Assembly (NCBI RefSeq): GCF_008329905.1
Contig: NZ_CP032156.1
Span: forward strand, 157,757-221,756
Length of the DNA: 64,000 bases
DNA from: Mycobacterium sp. ELW1
GTDB taxonomy: Bacteria > Actinomycetota > Actinomycetes > Mycobacteriales > Mycobacteriaceae
Reading direction: 5' to 3'
The notes beneath the pieces are model-generated. The model searched no databases. It saw nothing but the letters and a program-made list of their open reading frames with translations, and was not told the origin of the DNA. This document shows positions 16,951 to 26,700 of the stretch, piece after piece (the first letter of the stretch is position 1; each line of letters begins with the position of its first letter). A program made the translations under genes and the position numbers.

Positions 16951-18608
16951 CGGCGCCCCCGCGGGCCGTCGCTGGTGGCCGGGAAGTGCTCGGCGATCGC
17001 CGCGGCGATCTCGATGAATCGACGCCGAGTGGTCTTGTCGACCTCGTTTTGCACGTCGATCACCCCGCCCGGACGCAGGTTGCCGTCGTAGGGCACCTCG
17101 ACGACGAGCTGGCCGCGCTGGCTGAACTGCTCGTGGAGGACCTCCCGGGTGCGTTTGTCGGCGTGGCCGTCGCTGTCGTTGAGGACCACCACCGTTCGAT
17201 GCAGCAGGCCGGTGTGACCGGTATTGGCCAGCAGCTCCATGGTTTGCGCGGCCGCCGAAGCCCCGTCGACCCACATCGAAGACACCACAATGAGCGCGTC
17301 GAGGTCGCGTAGGACTTCGCGGGTCACCGAGGAGTCCATGGTGGATCCGCAGTCGATGATCGAGAGGGTGAAATGGTTGTCCAGGCGGGCGGTGGCTTCG
17401 CGGTAGATCGACGGATCAAGGACGCGGCGGCGCGCTGTGGATGATTCGCCGGCCAACACGAACAGCCCGGCGGCGTTGTTTCCGACACGGGATCGCACGT
17501 CGGCGAAGGTGCGTAGGTCCTGATCGGCGGCCAGCTCCCAGTAGGAGCCCTTGGCGTTGGGATCGACGCGCAGGCCCAGCTTGCCGAACGCGGTGTCAGC
17601 GTCGATGGCCACCACCCGGTCGTCCTGGCGCAGCTCGGCGAAGACCGAGCCCACACCGGCGGCGACGGTGGTCTTGCCGACACCACCTTTGCCGAGGACC
17701 CCGATCTTGTAGCGGCCTCGAAGCAGTGAGCGGATCTTGGCTTCCAACTCGGCCAGGCGGCGCTCGTCAGGTGACTGACCGAAGTTCAGCAACCCAAACG
17801 TGCTCTTGTACATGAACTTTCGCCACCCTTTTCCGGGCGGAATCTTGCGTGTGGGGACAAGTTCACTGGGCCGAATCGAGTCGACATAGGACCAGTTCGC
17901 CGGCCCGGCCGCGGCCGGGGGTTGCTCGACCCAGTTGCGTGGATCACTGGCGGGTTGGGGCCCGGAACGGTCCGCCGGCCAGCTCTCGCGCTGCTGTTGC
18001 GATCGCTGCAGGCCGGGCTGCTGGGAAAACGGTGGCGCCTGATGCCGTGATGGTTCAGCAGCACTCCACCGAGGCGGGGAGCCCGTCGACGCAGCGCCGC
18101 GCTGCCCGGCGGCGCTGTCGTCGTAGTGGCCTGTCGCAGAGGAGTTTTCGCGCAGCGGTGGCGGCCCGAAATCGCGTCGGTAGTAGATCGTGGTGGTCTC
18201 GGTGTCCGACGGACGGTAGGGGCTGGTCTGTTCGGACTCCTCCGATTCGGCGGCGGGCTGCTCCACGGGCGTCGCAGCAGGCGAGGCGGCCTCGGGATCG
18301 GCCTCGGGCTCACGGTGTGGCGCTTGCTGCGCCCGCGCCGGCGGGAGGTCCGACCCGGGGGCGCGACTGAGCGATCCGGGGGCGCGACTGGGCGAGTCGG
18401 GGGCGCGGCCCGGCCACGGGGGCGGGGGCGGCGGTGAGGGTCGGGCGTGAGCGCCCGTGTCTGCACTGCCGGTGGGTGGCAGCGGGGGCGCTGGCCAGCC
18501 CGGCGGTGGCGGTGGCGGCTCGGGGGCTTGGTTGGAGGTGTCGCGGGAATCGCCCTCGGTTGAGGAAGGATAGCCCGCCTGCTTTGGGGGAAGGTCGCGG
18601 TCAGTCAC
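16947..18608 (-). CDS. espI: EspI-like ESX-associated ATPase (MinD/ParA fold)
   Basis: A 553-aa protein: residues 1-250 are a proline-rich disordered region, then a MinD/ParA-like ATPase domain with deviant Walker A GKGGVGKTT and the strands VVAIDADTAFGKLG and SIIDCGSTMD. Pro-rich MinD-like proteins located next to eccD/eccB are called EspI in ESX-1, where EspI modulates secretion under low ATP. The GTG start at 18608 lies 6 nt after TAGGAT, a predicted leaderless start under the shared promoter. Confidence 0.82.
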   Translation of the reverse strand: MTDRDLPPKQAGYPSSTEGDSRDTSNQAPEPPPPPPGWPAPPLPPTGSADTGAHARPSPPPPPPWPGRAPDSPSRAPGSLSRAPGSDLPPARAQQAPHREPEADPEAASPAATPVEQPAAESEESEQTSPYRPSDTETTTIYYRRDFGPPPLRENSSATGHYDDSAAGQRGAASTGSPPRWSAAEPSRHQAPPFSQQPGLQRSQQQRESWPADRSGPQPASDPRNWVEQPPAAAGPANWSYVDSIRPSELVPTRKIPPGKGWRKFMYKSTFGLLNFGQSPDERRLAELEAKIRSLLRGRYKIGVLGKGGVGKTTVAAGVGSVFAELRQDDRVVAIDADTAFGKLGLRVDPNAKGSYWELAADQDLRTFADVRSRVGNNAAGLFVLAGESSTARRRVLDPSIYREATARLDNHFTLSIIDCGSTMDSSVTREVLRDLDALIVVSSMWVDGASAAAQTMELLANTGHTGLLHRTVVVLNDSDGHADKRTREVLHEQFSQRGQLVVEVPYDGNLRPGGVIDVQNEVDKTTRRRFIEIAAAIAEHFPATSDGPRGRR

Positions 18609-18614
18609 AATCCG

Positions 18615-18655
18615 ATCCTATCAGCGTGGATGTTGTATATCGGCACTAGTTTTGG
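18615..18655 (-). promoter_or_regulatory. Shared-type promoter of espI-eccD-mycP-eccE
   Basis: Minus strand: AAAACTAGTGCCGATATA, then TAGGAT (18620-18615), with 21 nt between box and -10, then 6 nt to GTG 18608. This splits the ESX core into at least two transcription units. Confidence 0.65.
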
Positions 18656-18673
18656 AGCCTCGATTTGTGACGG

Positions 18674-20191
18674 CTAGCTTCCGGCTGCCCTGGTGGGAAG
18701 CGCTTCACCACCACCCACCGGGGCCAGGGTGTCGTGCTGGACCATGGCGTCGGCGCGGGTCAGCGCCGGACCCGGCGCGAACGCTCGGATGAGTGGCCAG
18801 GGCGCTTGCTGCGAGCGCTGCAGAGACACCCCCAGCGCGGTGAACGCCTCCTCGGAGAGCTCAATCCCGTAGCGCACACCCTGATCAGAAATCCACCACA
18901 TTGCTTCCCGCGATGACGCTGCCGGCGCAGCACTGGTGGTCATCACCAGATTCGTTGCGCCAGGGCTGATATACACCTGGTCTGCCTCAACGGACTGCGG
19001 GTCGCGTACCCCCTTGGGCAGATGGACAAGCCGGTTGTCTGCCGAACCGAGAGGTATCGGCAGACCCTGCCCGGACAGGATGGTGATCTCGGCGGCGCGA
19101 TCGGTGGCGCCCTTCGACCAAGCCAGGCAGGTCGTCGCGTTCACCGCGGTATTCACCAGCCGCAGCCGAGTTGCCGGATAGAACGACACCGGCAAGTTGT
19201 CCACCACCGGCACTGGGGCCAGTTTGTCGGGAGCCACCTGTATCGGGGCCACGTCGCCGAACGAGTTCGCCGATCGCAGCAGTGACGCGACGAACGGCGA
19301 AATCCTCTGCACACCGTCCCGCAGCAACACGTATAGCGATTCTGCGGTGTTGGGCTGGCCCAGCTCGCGCACCGAGAGCACCGACCCGATCACCGCGCCG
19401 TCGGCAACATCCCAACGGGACTTCTCCCCCGCCCCCGGGATCGCCGGACTAACCAACGGATCAGTCGCCGGAAGAGCGTCAAACAACGCCCGAGACAGCG
19501 GAATTGGATCCGGAGCGGTGGTGTCCACGCCCAACGCCAGGGCCACGGCCTTATTGCTCAGATCGATCTCAGAACGGTGCCCCTCCCAGATGACGTAGGT
19601 GCGATCACCGTAGCGACCCAGGATGGCGTCAGGCATCTGCAACGGCGCTGATCGCTGGCCAACACTTAGCTGCCCGGCGATCGCGGTCACCACCGGTTCA
19701 GAGGCCGCCGACGCGGTCGACGTCGCCGTAGGGGCGGTGTCACACACCGCCCACTTCGACGATGCTGCGGTACGCACGGGCATCGCTGCAGGAGCGCCCA
19801 CGATTCCGACGAGCGGGCCCTGCGGGTACTTCTCCAGTTCCGGGGCCTTGACAAACGTCGGGTTGGCCTCCTGGCCAGCGATCAGCCGGGCGCTCATCAG
19901 ATTCAGTGCCGGGTGCAGCCTGCCGTCGACCATCACATAGACCGCGCCGGTGTCGCGGTCGGCCAAGATCGCCGACTGGCCCACTTGCCCGGCGGGTGAG
20001 CACATCGACAGCATGAACATCAGCGCCATCGCCAGCAGTGTGAACGTCACCCCCAGGATCAGCGCGGCGCTGCGGCGCTGTTCGGGATCGTATTCCAGCC
20101 GCACGCCATGATGACTCAGTGCCGCCGCATTGCGGCGGTTCCAGAAGTAATGAGCCGTCACTTGCAGCCGCGAGGTCAGATTCAGCGCCAT
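18674..20191 (-). CDS. eccB: EccB, ESX core subunit
   Basis: A 505-aa protein with the EccB N-terminal pattern (TSRLQVTAHYFWNRRNAAAL), one transmembrane helix (ALILGVTFTLLAMALMFML), and a large periplasmic domain with repeats around the two conserved cysteines (KWAVCDTAP and ATTCLAWSKG). EccB forms the periplasmic ring of the ESX complex. ATG 20191 lies 7 nt after TAAGGT, so the transcript is probably leaderless. Confidence 0.94.
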   Translation of the reverse strand: MALNLTSRLQVTAHYFWNRRNAAALSHHGVRLEYDPEQRRSAALILGVTFTLLAMALMFMLSMCSPAGQVGQSAILADRDTGAVYVMVDGRLHPALNLMSARLIAGQEANPTFVKAPELEKYPQGPLVGIVGAPAAMPVRTAASSKWAVCDTAPTATSTASAASEPVVTAIAGQLSVGQRSAPLQMPDAILGRYGDRTYVIWEGHRSEIDLSNKAVALALGVDTTAPDPIPLSRALFDALPATDPLVSPAIPGAGEKSRWDVADGAVIGSVLSVRELGQPNTAESLYVLLRDGVQRISPFVASLLRSANSFGDVAPIQVAPDKLAPVPVVDNLPVSFYPATRLRLVNTAVNATTCLAWSKGATDRAAEITILSGQGLPIPLGSADNRLVHLPKGVRDPQSVEADQVYISPGATNLVMTTSAAPAASSREAMWWISDQGVRYGIELSEEAFTALGVSLQRSQQAPWPLIRAFAPGPALTRADAMVQHDTLAPVGGGEALPTRAAGS

Positions 20192-20198
20192 GGCGCCA

Positions 20199-20240
20199 AC
20201 CTTACTAGCGGCGATACCCCGAAATCGGCACTAATTTTTC
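20199..20240 (-). promoter_or_regulatory. Shared-type promoter of eccB
   Basis: Minus strand: GAAAAATTAGTGCC box (GGCACT at 20227-20232 on plus), 22 nt, TAAGGT (20204-20199), 7 nt, ATG 20191. Confidence 0.65.
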
Positions 20241-20269
20241 GCCCCCCGACATGTGCACTCATGGTCAAA

Positions 20270-21136
20270 CTACGCGGCGGCGCGCGGCACCGACAGCAGA
20301 CCGGCGAGGTCGTCGCGCAACGCCTCCGGCGTCGCCGGCCACAGGCTCATCCACTGCTTACCATCGGCCGATGTACTGGTCGTGATGCTGACGCGCCCAA
20401 ATTCGGTGTCGGCCACAGTCACCACCTGCGGATGAACGTGCTGGCCGATACCGTGGTCGATGACCATCGCCACCGCCATCGCCGACTCATCAAGGCGTGT
20501 GGCCGCCGCCAGCACCTCGGCCTGCTGAGGCTGCAATCCCAGCCGGCTCACCGCGCCGATCACCGCATCGCGGCCCTGCGGCGCAGCGGCCTCCAGCGTC
20601 GACCGCATCACGTCCGCCGGGATGTTGACCCCCTCGATGTCGGCCGGCGCGGCCACACCCAACGCCGGCACCAGGGTTTGACACATCAGATCCACCTGGG
20701 CGGCCGGGTCATCGGTTTCGCCGACAGCATCAATGACCATGTCGTTGCCGTCGCGCGCCGCCATCGCCAGCCATCGCCGGTACCGGCACACCACCACCAC
20801 CCGTTCGTCCACCGTGGGACTCTCGCCGTTGTGAACCGGCTCCCCCGAGGGCCGGCGAATCGCCAGCACCGCTTGCCGATCGGGGCGGCTCAACACGGCC
20901 ATCCAGTCCCGCACCGGCTCGTCGACCGCCCCGCCGGGCTTGATCACGCCCGCCTCGACGAGGCTCAGATACTCCGCAGTCTCGGCGATAGGGACCGGCC
21001 CCGCGGTGCTGTCGACGATCAATTCGTGATGCACCGACGGAATAAACGGCTTGAGCCGCAACGCAACTGGCATCGATTCCACGCCCAGCAGCGCCTGCAA
21101 TACCCACACGCCCCCGACCGTCGTGGTCAGCGCCAT
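20270..21136 (-). CDS. espG: EspG, PE-PPE chaperone
   Basis: A 288-aa protein of typical EspG length with the family opening (MALTTTVGGVWVLQALLGVE) and the C-terminal strand pattern FGRVSITTSTSADGKQWMSL. EspG binds the tip of PPE proteins in the cytosol and delivers PE-PPE pairs to the cognate ESX complex. A strong ribosome site, GAGGAGAGGGG, precedes ATG 21136. The PE and PPE partners are encoded just upstream in the same direction. Confidence 0.88.
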   Translation of the reverse strand: MALTTTVGGVWVLQALLGVESMPVALRLKPFIPSVHHELIVDSTAGPVPIAETAEYLSLVEAGVIKPGGAVDEPVRDWMAVLSRPDRQAVLAIRRPSGEPVHNGESPTVDERVVVVCRYRRWLAMAARDGNDMVIDAVGETDDPAAQVDLMCQTLVPALGVAAPADIEGVNIPADVMRSTLEAAAPQGRDAVIGAVSRLGLQPQQAEVLAAATRLDESAMAVAMVIDHGIGQHVHPQVVTVADTEFGRVSITTSTSADGKQWMSLWPATPEALRDDLAGLLSVPRAAA

Positions 21137-21165
21137 GTTCTACCCCTCTCCTCTTTGAGCAGCAC

Positions 21166-21196
21166 AAAGGGGGCCAACCGGAGTTGGCCCCCCTTT
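21166..21196 (-). terminator. Hairpin between esxA and espG
   Basis: A 13-bp GC-rich stem (AAAGGGGGCCAAC against GTTGGCCCCCCTTT, one bulged C) with a CGGA loop, 33 nt after the esxA stop. It has no U-run, so it may act as a partial terminator or mRNA stabiliser that lets the esx pair be made in excess over espG. Confidence 0.55.
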
Positions 21197-21228
21197 GCGC
21201 GTTGTCGCTACAAGCTCCCTGGCGGGCC

Positions 21229-21525
21229 TTAGACCAAGAAGGTGTTCGCTGAGGCTCCGTCCTGGGAGACGAAGTCCACACCGGCCTGGTCGGCGGCCCC
21301 ACCGTGGCGGTGGATGACCTCTTTGCCTTCGTTGGTGGCGTCGATGATCATCTGCTGGGCCTGTGCGTAGGTGACCGACGCCTGATCGGTGCTGAAGTAC
21401 TCGGCGATGCCGCCGAGCAAGTTCTGCGCCTCGGAGGCGATGCCGTCCAGCTCGCCGCTGAACGTGCCCAGTGCGGCGTTGTAGTCCACGATCGCCGCGG
21501 GGTTGACCTTGATCATTCCGTCCAT
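21229..21525 (-). CDS. EsxA-like secreted WXG100-family protein
   Basis: A 98-aa protein encoded right after the EsxB-like partner; such pairs form helical hairpin heterodimers exported by ESX. ATG 21525 is chosen because AAAGGA lies 10 nt upstream. The turn lacks the WXG motif (LGGIAEYFSTDQA occupies that place), and the tail VDFVSQDGASANTFLV is short. Predicted secondary structure is two amphipathic helices. Which partner carries the export signal (YxxxD/E) is unclear; no perfect copy is seen here. Confidence 0.85.
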   Translation of the reverse strand: MDGMIKVNPAAIVDYNAALGTFSGELDGIASEAQNLLGGIAEYFSTDQASVTYAQAQQMIIDATNEGKEVIHRHGGAADQAGVDFVSQDGASANTFLV

Positions 21526-21566
21526 AGTGGTGGATTCCTTTCGAATGTCTGTGGTGGTTGGGATGG

Positions 21567-21887
21567 TCAGGTGAAGCGCAGGCCGCCGGCGACCGACTGG
21601 ATCTGCTGGGCGCTCTGCACGTCGATGTTGGTGAAGTCCGGGGCGCTGTTGCGCAACGCGCCGATCAGCGTCTCCCACCGCATGTTCATCTCGCGCTGGG
21701 CCTGCGAGATCTCCTCTGCGGTCGCGACATTGGCGACACCGGCCTGCCCGTCGAGGCCACCGGTGGCCTGCAGTTCGGTCGAATGCTGCATGTAGCGGCT
21801 GAGCACGTCGAGCGCCCGCATCTTGAGGTCGTCGAGCTGGTCGGCGGTGGACTGGATCTGGGCCGCCCCAACAACTTGTTGTGACAT
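21567..21887 (-). CDS. EsxB-like secreted WXG100-family protein
   Basis: A 106-aa helical protein with a central Trp-containing turn (NMRWETLIGAL), partner of the following gene. A good ribosome site, AGGAG, lies 7 nt before ATG 21887. It follows PE and PPE, the usual ESX order. An upstream -10-like TACACT at 21926-21931 (minus strand) could start a separate esx transcript. Confidence 0.87.
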   Translation of the reverse strand: MSQQVVGAAQIQSTADQLDDLKMRALDVLSRYMQHSTELQATGGLDGQAGVANVATAEEISQAQREMNMRWETLIGALRNSAPDFTNIDVQSAQQIQSVAGGLRFT

Positions 21888-21971
21888 GAAAACTCCTGTT
21901 CTGGAAGATGTTTTGCGTTCTAGGAAGAAGTGTATGGGCGTCTACACACCCCGCCGTGCGCTAATCTGTTG

Positions 21972-23201
21972 TTACCTGTCCCCCCTGTCACCAGCCGATC
22001 GGGCAAGCGTGACCTGCATCGTTCGTCCCTGTCGCTGCTCGGTCGCCGACCCGCCATCTCGTCCCATCGCCGAGGCCGGAGCGCCATAGAGACCGCCCGT
22101 GCCCGCACCGCCTGACGGGTGAGGCCCCGCAGCCACCGGTTCGGGAACCCCGCCGAATCCACCCGGTAACTTCGGTGCGGTCGGGGTGCTGAAGCTGCCC
22201 ACCGGGCGGGTGTAGGAACTGGTCGGGACGACCCCGCTGCCGCCGGCGCCGATGCCACCGCCGCCCCCGCCGCCCCCGCTCAGCGCCGCCATCGCCGGCG
22301 AGGCCACCGGCGTGCCCGTGAGCGGACCCGCCGACGGGGCGCCACCGAGGCCGCCCATGCTCGAGGACAACGGCCCCAGTAGGCCCATCGGCATCTGCGC
22401 GAACTGGCCGAGCATTTGGGGGGCTTGGCCGAGCATTTGGGGGGCTTGGCCCAGCATTCCCGTCATTGACGACAACTGACCCATCATCGCCAACGGCGAT
22501 CCCATGGCCGAGAGCGCATCGGCCGGCGCTGAGGCCGCTTCGCTCGCTGGCACCGCCGCGGTGCTGGCCTGCTGCATGCTCTGCGAGCTGGCCTGTAATG
22601 CACCCTGGACACCGGTCTGTGCGCCCGCGTTCGCTAGGGCAGCCAGCGCTGCCGCCGGGTTTGGTGCCATCGGTGCGAACGGAGGCGGTGTGGCCAGCAC
22701 GCCCACCGCCGCGGCAACGACACTTTGAAAACTGGACGCGATCGCGGCGTTGTGGATCCACTGCCGGTCATACTCGGCGACCAAGGCGGCGATGGCGGGC
22801 GTGTTCTGCCCGATGAAGTTCGTCGCGACCAACGCCTCGGTGTCAACGAGGTTCTGATCCGACACCGGGCCAGGCACCATCGTGGTCTTGGCCAGGTGCC
22901 AGGCGTCCACGATCGCTGTCGCCTGCACTACGGCTTCCTCGAACCAGGCCACCGCCGTGCCTAAGATCGCCGCGAACGCTTGCGCGGTCATCGTCATCGC
23001 CGCGCCGCCCGCGCCCTGCCAGCCCACCGCGGCGGTGGTGCTGGTGCTGGTGGTCATCGTCGCGATCTCGGCCGTCAACATCGCCGCGACCGCCTGATGT
23101 GCCGCCGCACAGGCCGCAGCGCTGGCAGCCTGATCACCGGCGGCGTGCTGGTAATAGTTGACCTGCGGCGGGTTGAGCGCCGAATCCCCGAAGCCTGGCA
23201 T
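21972..23201 (-). CDS. PPE family protein
   Basis: A 409-aa protein: an N-terminal ~180-residue PPE-like helical domain (NPPQVNYYQ with PP then Q instead of the usual PPE, WQGAGGAAMTMTAQ as the WxG turn), then a Ser/Met/Gly-rich tail with a perfect 7-residue tandem repeat (MLGQAPQ MLGQAPQ). Follows PE by 15 bp, the standard pairing. Exported with PE through ESX and recognised by EspG. The 21-bp tandem repeat lies at about 22413-22455. Confidence 0.87.
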   Translation of the reverse strand: MPGFGDSALNPPQVNYYQHAAGDQAASAAACAAAHQAVAAMLTAEIATMTTSTSTTAAVGWQGAGGAAMTMTAQAFAAILGTAVAWFEEAVVQATAIVDAWHLAKTTMVPGPVSDQNLVDTEALVATNFIGQNTPAIAALVAEYDRQWIHNAAIASSFQSVVAAAVGVLATPPPFAPMAPNPAAALAALANAGAQTGVQGALQASSQSMQQASTAAVPASEAASAPADALSAMGSPLAMMGQLSSMTGMLGQAPQMLGQAPQMLGQFAQMPMGLLGPLSSSMGGLGGAPSAGPLTGTPVASPAMAALSGGGGGGGGIGAGGSGVVPTSSYTRPVGSFSTPTAPKLPGGFGGVPEPVAAGPHPSGGAGTGGLYGAPASAMGRDGGSATEQRQGRTMQVTLARSAGDRGDR

Positions 23202-23216
23202 GGGTCTTCGACAGTT

Positions 23217-23522
23217 CTAGATGGCCAGTGCCGTCTGCTGCAGCACGTCCATCGCCGCATAGCTGGTGCCGTTGACGCCGACGTTGCCGGCAAACATGGC
23301 CCGGGTCATCGTCAGCTGAGTCAACGCGGCCACCGCGGCAGCTCCGCGCCCGTTCAGAGCGGCCGCAGCGGCCATCGACGCCGGATCGCTGCCGGGAGGC
23401 AGCACCGTGGTCATGACCGGAGCCGCTCCGGACGTCCCGGCCGCCATCGTCCCAGCGCCCGCGGTCTCGGCAGCTGACAGCATTCCCAGCAATGCCGGAT
23501 CGACTCCAATTGGAACACCCAT
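23217..23522 (-). CDS. PE family protein
   Basis: A 101-aa protein made only of the PE helical hairpin, paired with the following PPE gene. ATG 23522 has GGGAGG nine nt upstream. The PE domain normally carries the YxxxD/E export motif at its C-terminal end; here the end is YAAMDVLQQTALAI, which contains Y-A-A-M-D and therefore fits. Confidence 0.85.
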   Translation of the reverse strand: MGVPIGVDPALLGMLSAAETAGAGTMAAGTSGAAPVMTTVLPPGSDPASMAAAAALNGRGAAAVAALTQLTMTRAMFAGNVGVNGTSYAAMDVLQQTALAI

Positions 23523-23729
23523 TGTGTTTGCCTCCCGATTCGGTGTGGTGATTTGGCCTCAGTTTAATGGCAGTCAGAGGGGGCACCTGCGCTAAATTCC
23601 GCAGCGCCGCGGCTACCAGCACTGACCTGCGGGTTTGTCGAGCATCGCTGCGGAAATGATCCCGCATCGGCCCAGCGGGACACCGATTCCGTTGCCAACC
23701 CGGCGCCGCGGCGGTGTCTCGTCGGCGCA

Positions 23730-26700
23730 TTAGCTTGGCCTCGCCGATGTTGAATGCCGCCGAGGCGTCGCGCGGGCCGGTTCGGGAGTCCAAGCCACCA
23801 GCACACCGTCGGTGCCGCCGGGTTGGACGTAGATGCCCTTGCCTTGACGTTGCGGTTCAGCGTAGACGCCGCTGATGATCGGCCCGTTCTCTCGGCGCCC
23901 GTCCAGGATGACGGTCGGTTGCAGCCCGCCGACGAGTCTGCCGAGCACGCTGTTGCCGGAGGCCTGGAAGCTCCACAGCTTGATGTCGGCGGCGGCGATG
24001 ATGTGCAGCCCCAACTGGTCGGCGCCCTCAACGTGGCTCGCCAGCTTCAGCAGCGGATTTTCCGCCGAGTTCCAGGACGTGATGTCGTCGATGACCACGA
24101 AAATCTTGCGGCCCGTCCAGAACTGGCGCGACAGCATTTCGGATGGGCTGGTGCCCGGCGGCGGGGTGCGCCTGTTGAACAAGTCGTCCAACTCGGTGGC
24201 GGCCAGGGCGATATCGGCGCGGGTGTAGGCATAGCGAGACAGCCACGTGTCCTCGGGAACCACGCCCAGATGGCGCCGCCGCGGATCGATCAGCACAATG
24301 GTGGCCTCGTCAGGGCGGTAGTGGGCCATGATGCTGTGCATCATCGTGCGCAGAAACGCCGTCCGCCCGGACTGCGCGCGTCCCACGACGACGGCGTGGG
24401 GGTTCTCGGCGAAGTCGACGAACGCGGGCCCCAGATCCGATTCGGACAACCCGAACGGGATGAGGTCGCGCTGCGCACCGCCATTGATCATGGCCAAGAC
24501 GTCGGCCAAGGGCACCAACTCGGGCAGCCGTTTGACCTCGGCGAATTTCCCGGTCCCGGCCACGCGGCGCACCACCGCGCCGACGCCGCGGGAGTCGATG
24601 CGCCCGGAGGGATCGTTGGCCAGTACCGGCTCTCCGACCATGATGTGGAATCCGGCGGCGCTCAGTCCGCGCCCGGGCTTGACAGGAACCTCCTTGCCGC
24701 GGTTGATCGTTGGGTCGCGGCGGCCCAGCTCCGATTCGCGTTCGTCGGTCATCCGCAGCTCGATACGCTCGGTGGACAGGTTCTTGATCGGGCTGGGAAT
24801 CTTCGACAGATAGCTGGTGTGAGTGACGATGGTGCGCACCCCATAGTTGCCGGCCCGCTGCAACGCGAGGAACTGATCGACCTGTTTCTGTCCCGAATCG
24901 TTGAAGTTGGCCCAGCCGTCGATGACCAGCACCACATCGCCACCGGATATGCCGATGTCGGTCGGGTTGGGGCCGAACTTGGCTTCACGGACCTGTTCCA
25001 TGTCCAAACCGCGGGCCGCGAAAAGTCGTTCACGCTCCTCGACGATGCCGCGCACGGTGGCCAGCAGGCGGGTGACGCCCTCGGTGTCGTGCAGCGCTGC
25101 CACCCCTGCCACGTGCGGAAGGTCCTTCAATCTGTCCAATTGCGGGCCACTGGCGGCGATGCAGTAGAACTGCACCCGCTCGGGTCGGTACATCAGCGCG
25201 CCCGCGGTAATCATCGTCATCACCGCGTTGGTGTGGCCCATCCGCGGGGCGCCGACGATGAGCACGTTGCTTTCCAGCAGATTCAGATAGCACACATCCT
25301 GGCGGTGTTCGCGGGGGCGGTCCTCCAGCGCCACCGGCAGCACCAGACCCGGATTCTGACCGTAATCGACATCCCACGGCTTGCCGCCGCGTAGGCGGGC
25401 CACCAAGTCGTCGGCGGCCGGCGGAACACCCAGCGGCGGGAGCCACATCTCGCGCGGCGGGGCGGCCCCGGTTGCCTGAAGCGAGCCGATCACCGCGTCG
25501 ATGATCTTCACACTCGTTTCTTCGGGCACCCGAACAGGTGCCGCGGTGTCCTGCTCGACCGGCTCGGCGAGCAGGCCATCAATGTCGGGCGCCTCTTCGG
25601 CGGTGAACGGGCGGGGCTCAAACCAGGTGCCGGCCTCCAGCGGCCGACTGTCATCCGGCCCGGATTGCGGCACGAAGTCGGCCGAGGAATAGAAGAACCG
25701 GAACTGGCGCGGCTGGCGTTGCGCTACCCGTAGATATGCCGTTCCCTCCGCGCCCTTTTCGTCGATTTTCGCGGCGATACCCACACCGAGCGCCTCGCGG
25801 GAATCTTCCTCCGTGCCAGTGCGGCCGGCGATGGTGAAGCCCAGCAATTTGCGGATGTCGCGCAGCTTCTGGGTGTCGACGGTCTGACCGACCAACTGCA
25901 GGAACATGTGGTAAGCGCGGCCCTGGCGCATGATGCGCCAAAACAGACTGCGGAACTTATCGCCCCAGTCCTTGTCGCTGAGCAGCTCCTGGTATTCGTC
26001 GGCGATGACCCACAGCACCGGCACCGGCGGCAGCGACGGATCGGTCAGCCGCCGCTGGTTGTAGACCGTCAGGTCCACCACGTCGGGCCCCGCGGCGTTG
26101 CACAATGCGCCGCGCCGATCCAGTTCGCCCTCCAGGGCCTCATACATGCGCCCCACTAGGTGGCGCTCATCGGCGAGGTTGCTGACGCTGGCCACCACAT
26201 GCGGGAACTGTTCCAGCACGCCGGCCGCAGACTTGAGCTTGAAGTCGAAGAACACCACGTTGGCGACCTCGGGCGAATGGGTCAAAGCCATCGACGCGAC
26301 TTCGGTGATGATGCCCTCGGACTTTCCGGCGCCGGTCGTGCCGATGAACAGCGAGTGCATGCCCATGCCCTGCTGGCTGCCCTCCTTCAGATCCAGTTCC
26401 ACAACCTGGCCGCTGTCATCCAGGCCCACCGGAAACCGCATCCAATCCGGCCCCTGGCTGCGCCGTGGTGACCACAACCGGTCCACGTCCAAGTTGCGCG
26501 GATCGCGCACTCCCAGCGCGTCAATCAAAGTGCGCTGCTGAGTGTTCTCACTGACCGTGGCAGTGACACCGCCCGCGGCGCGATGGCGGGCCATCGCTCG
26601 AGCGAACCGCTCGGCCGCAGTCACCGACATCTGGTCGGCCGTGGCGTAAAAGGCGTCGTCGAGCTCGTCAGAGGACAGATGCTGCACACCGCTGACCGGC

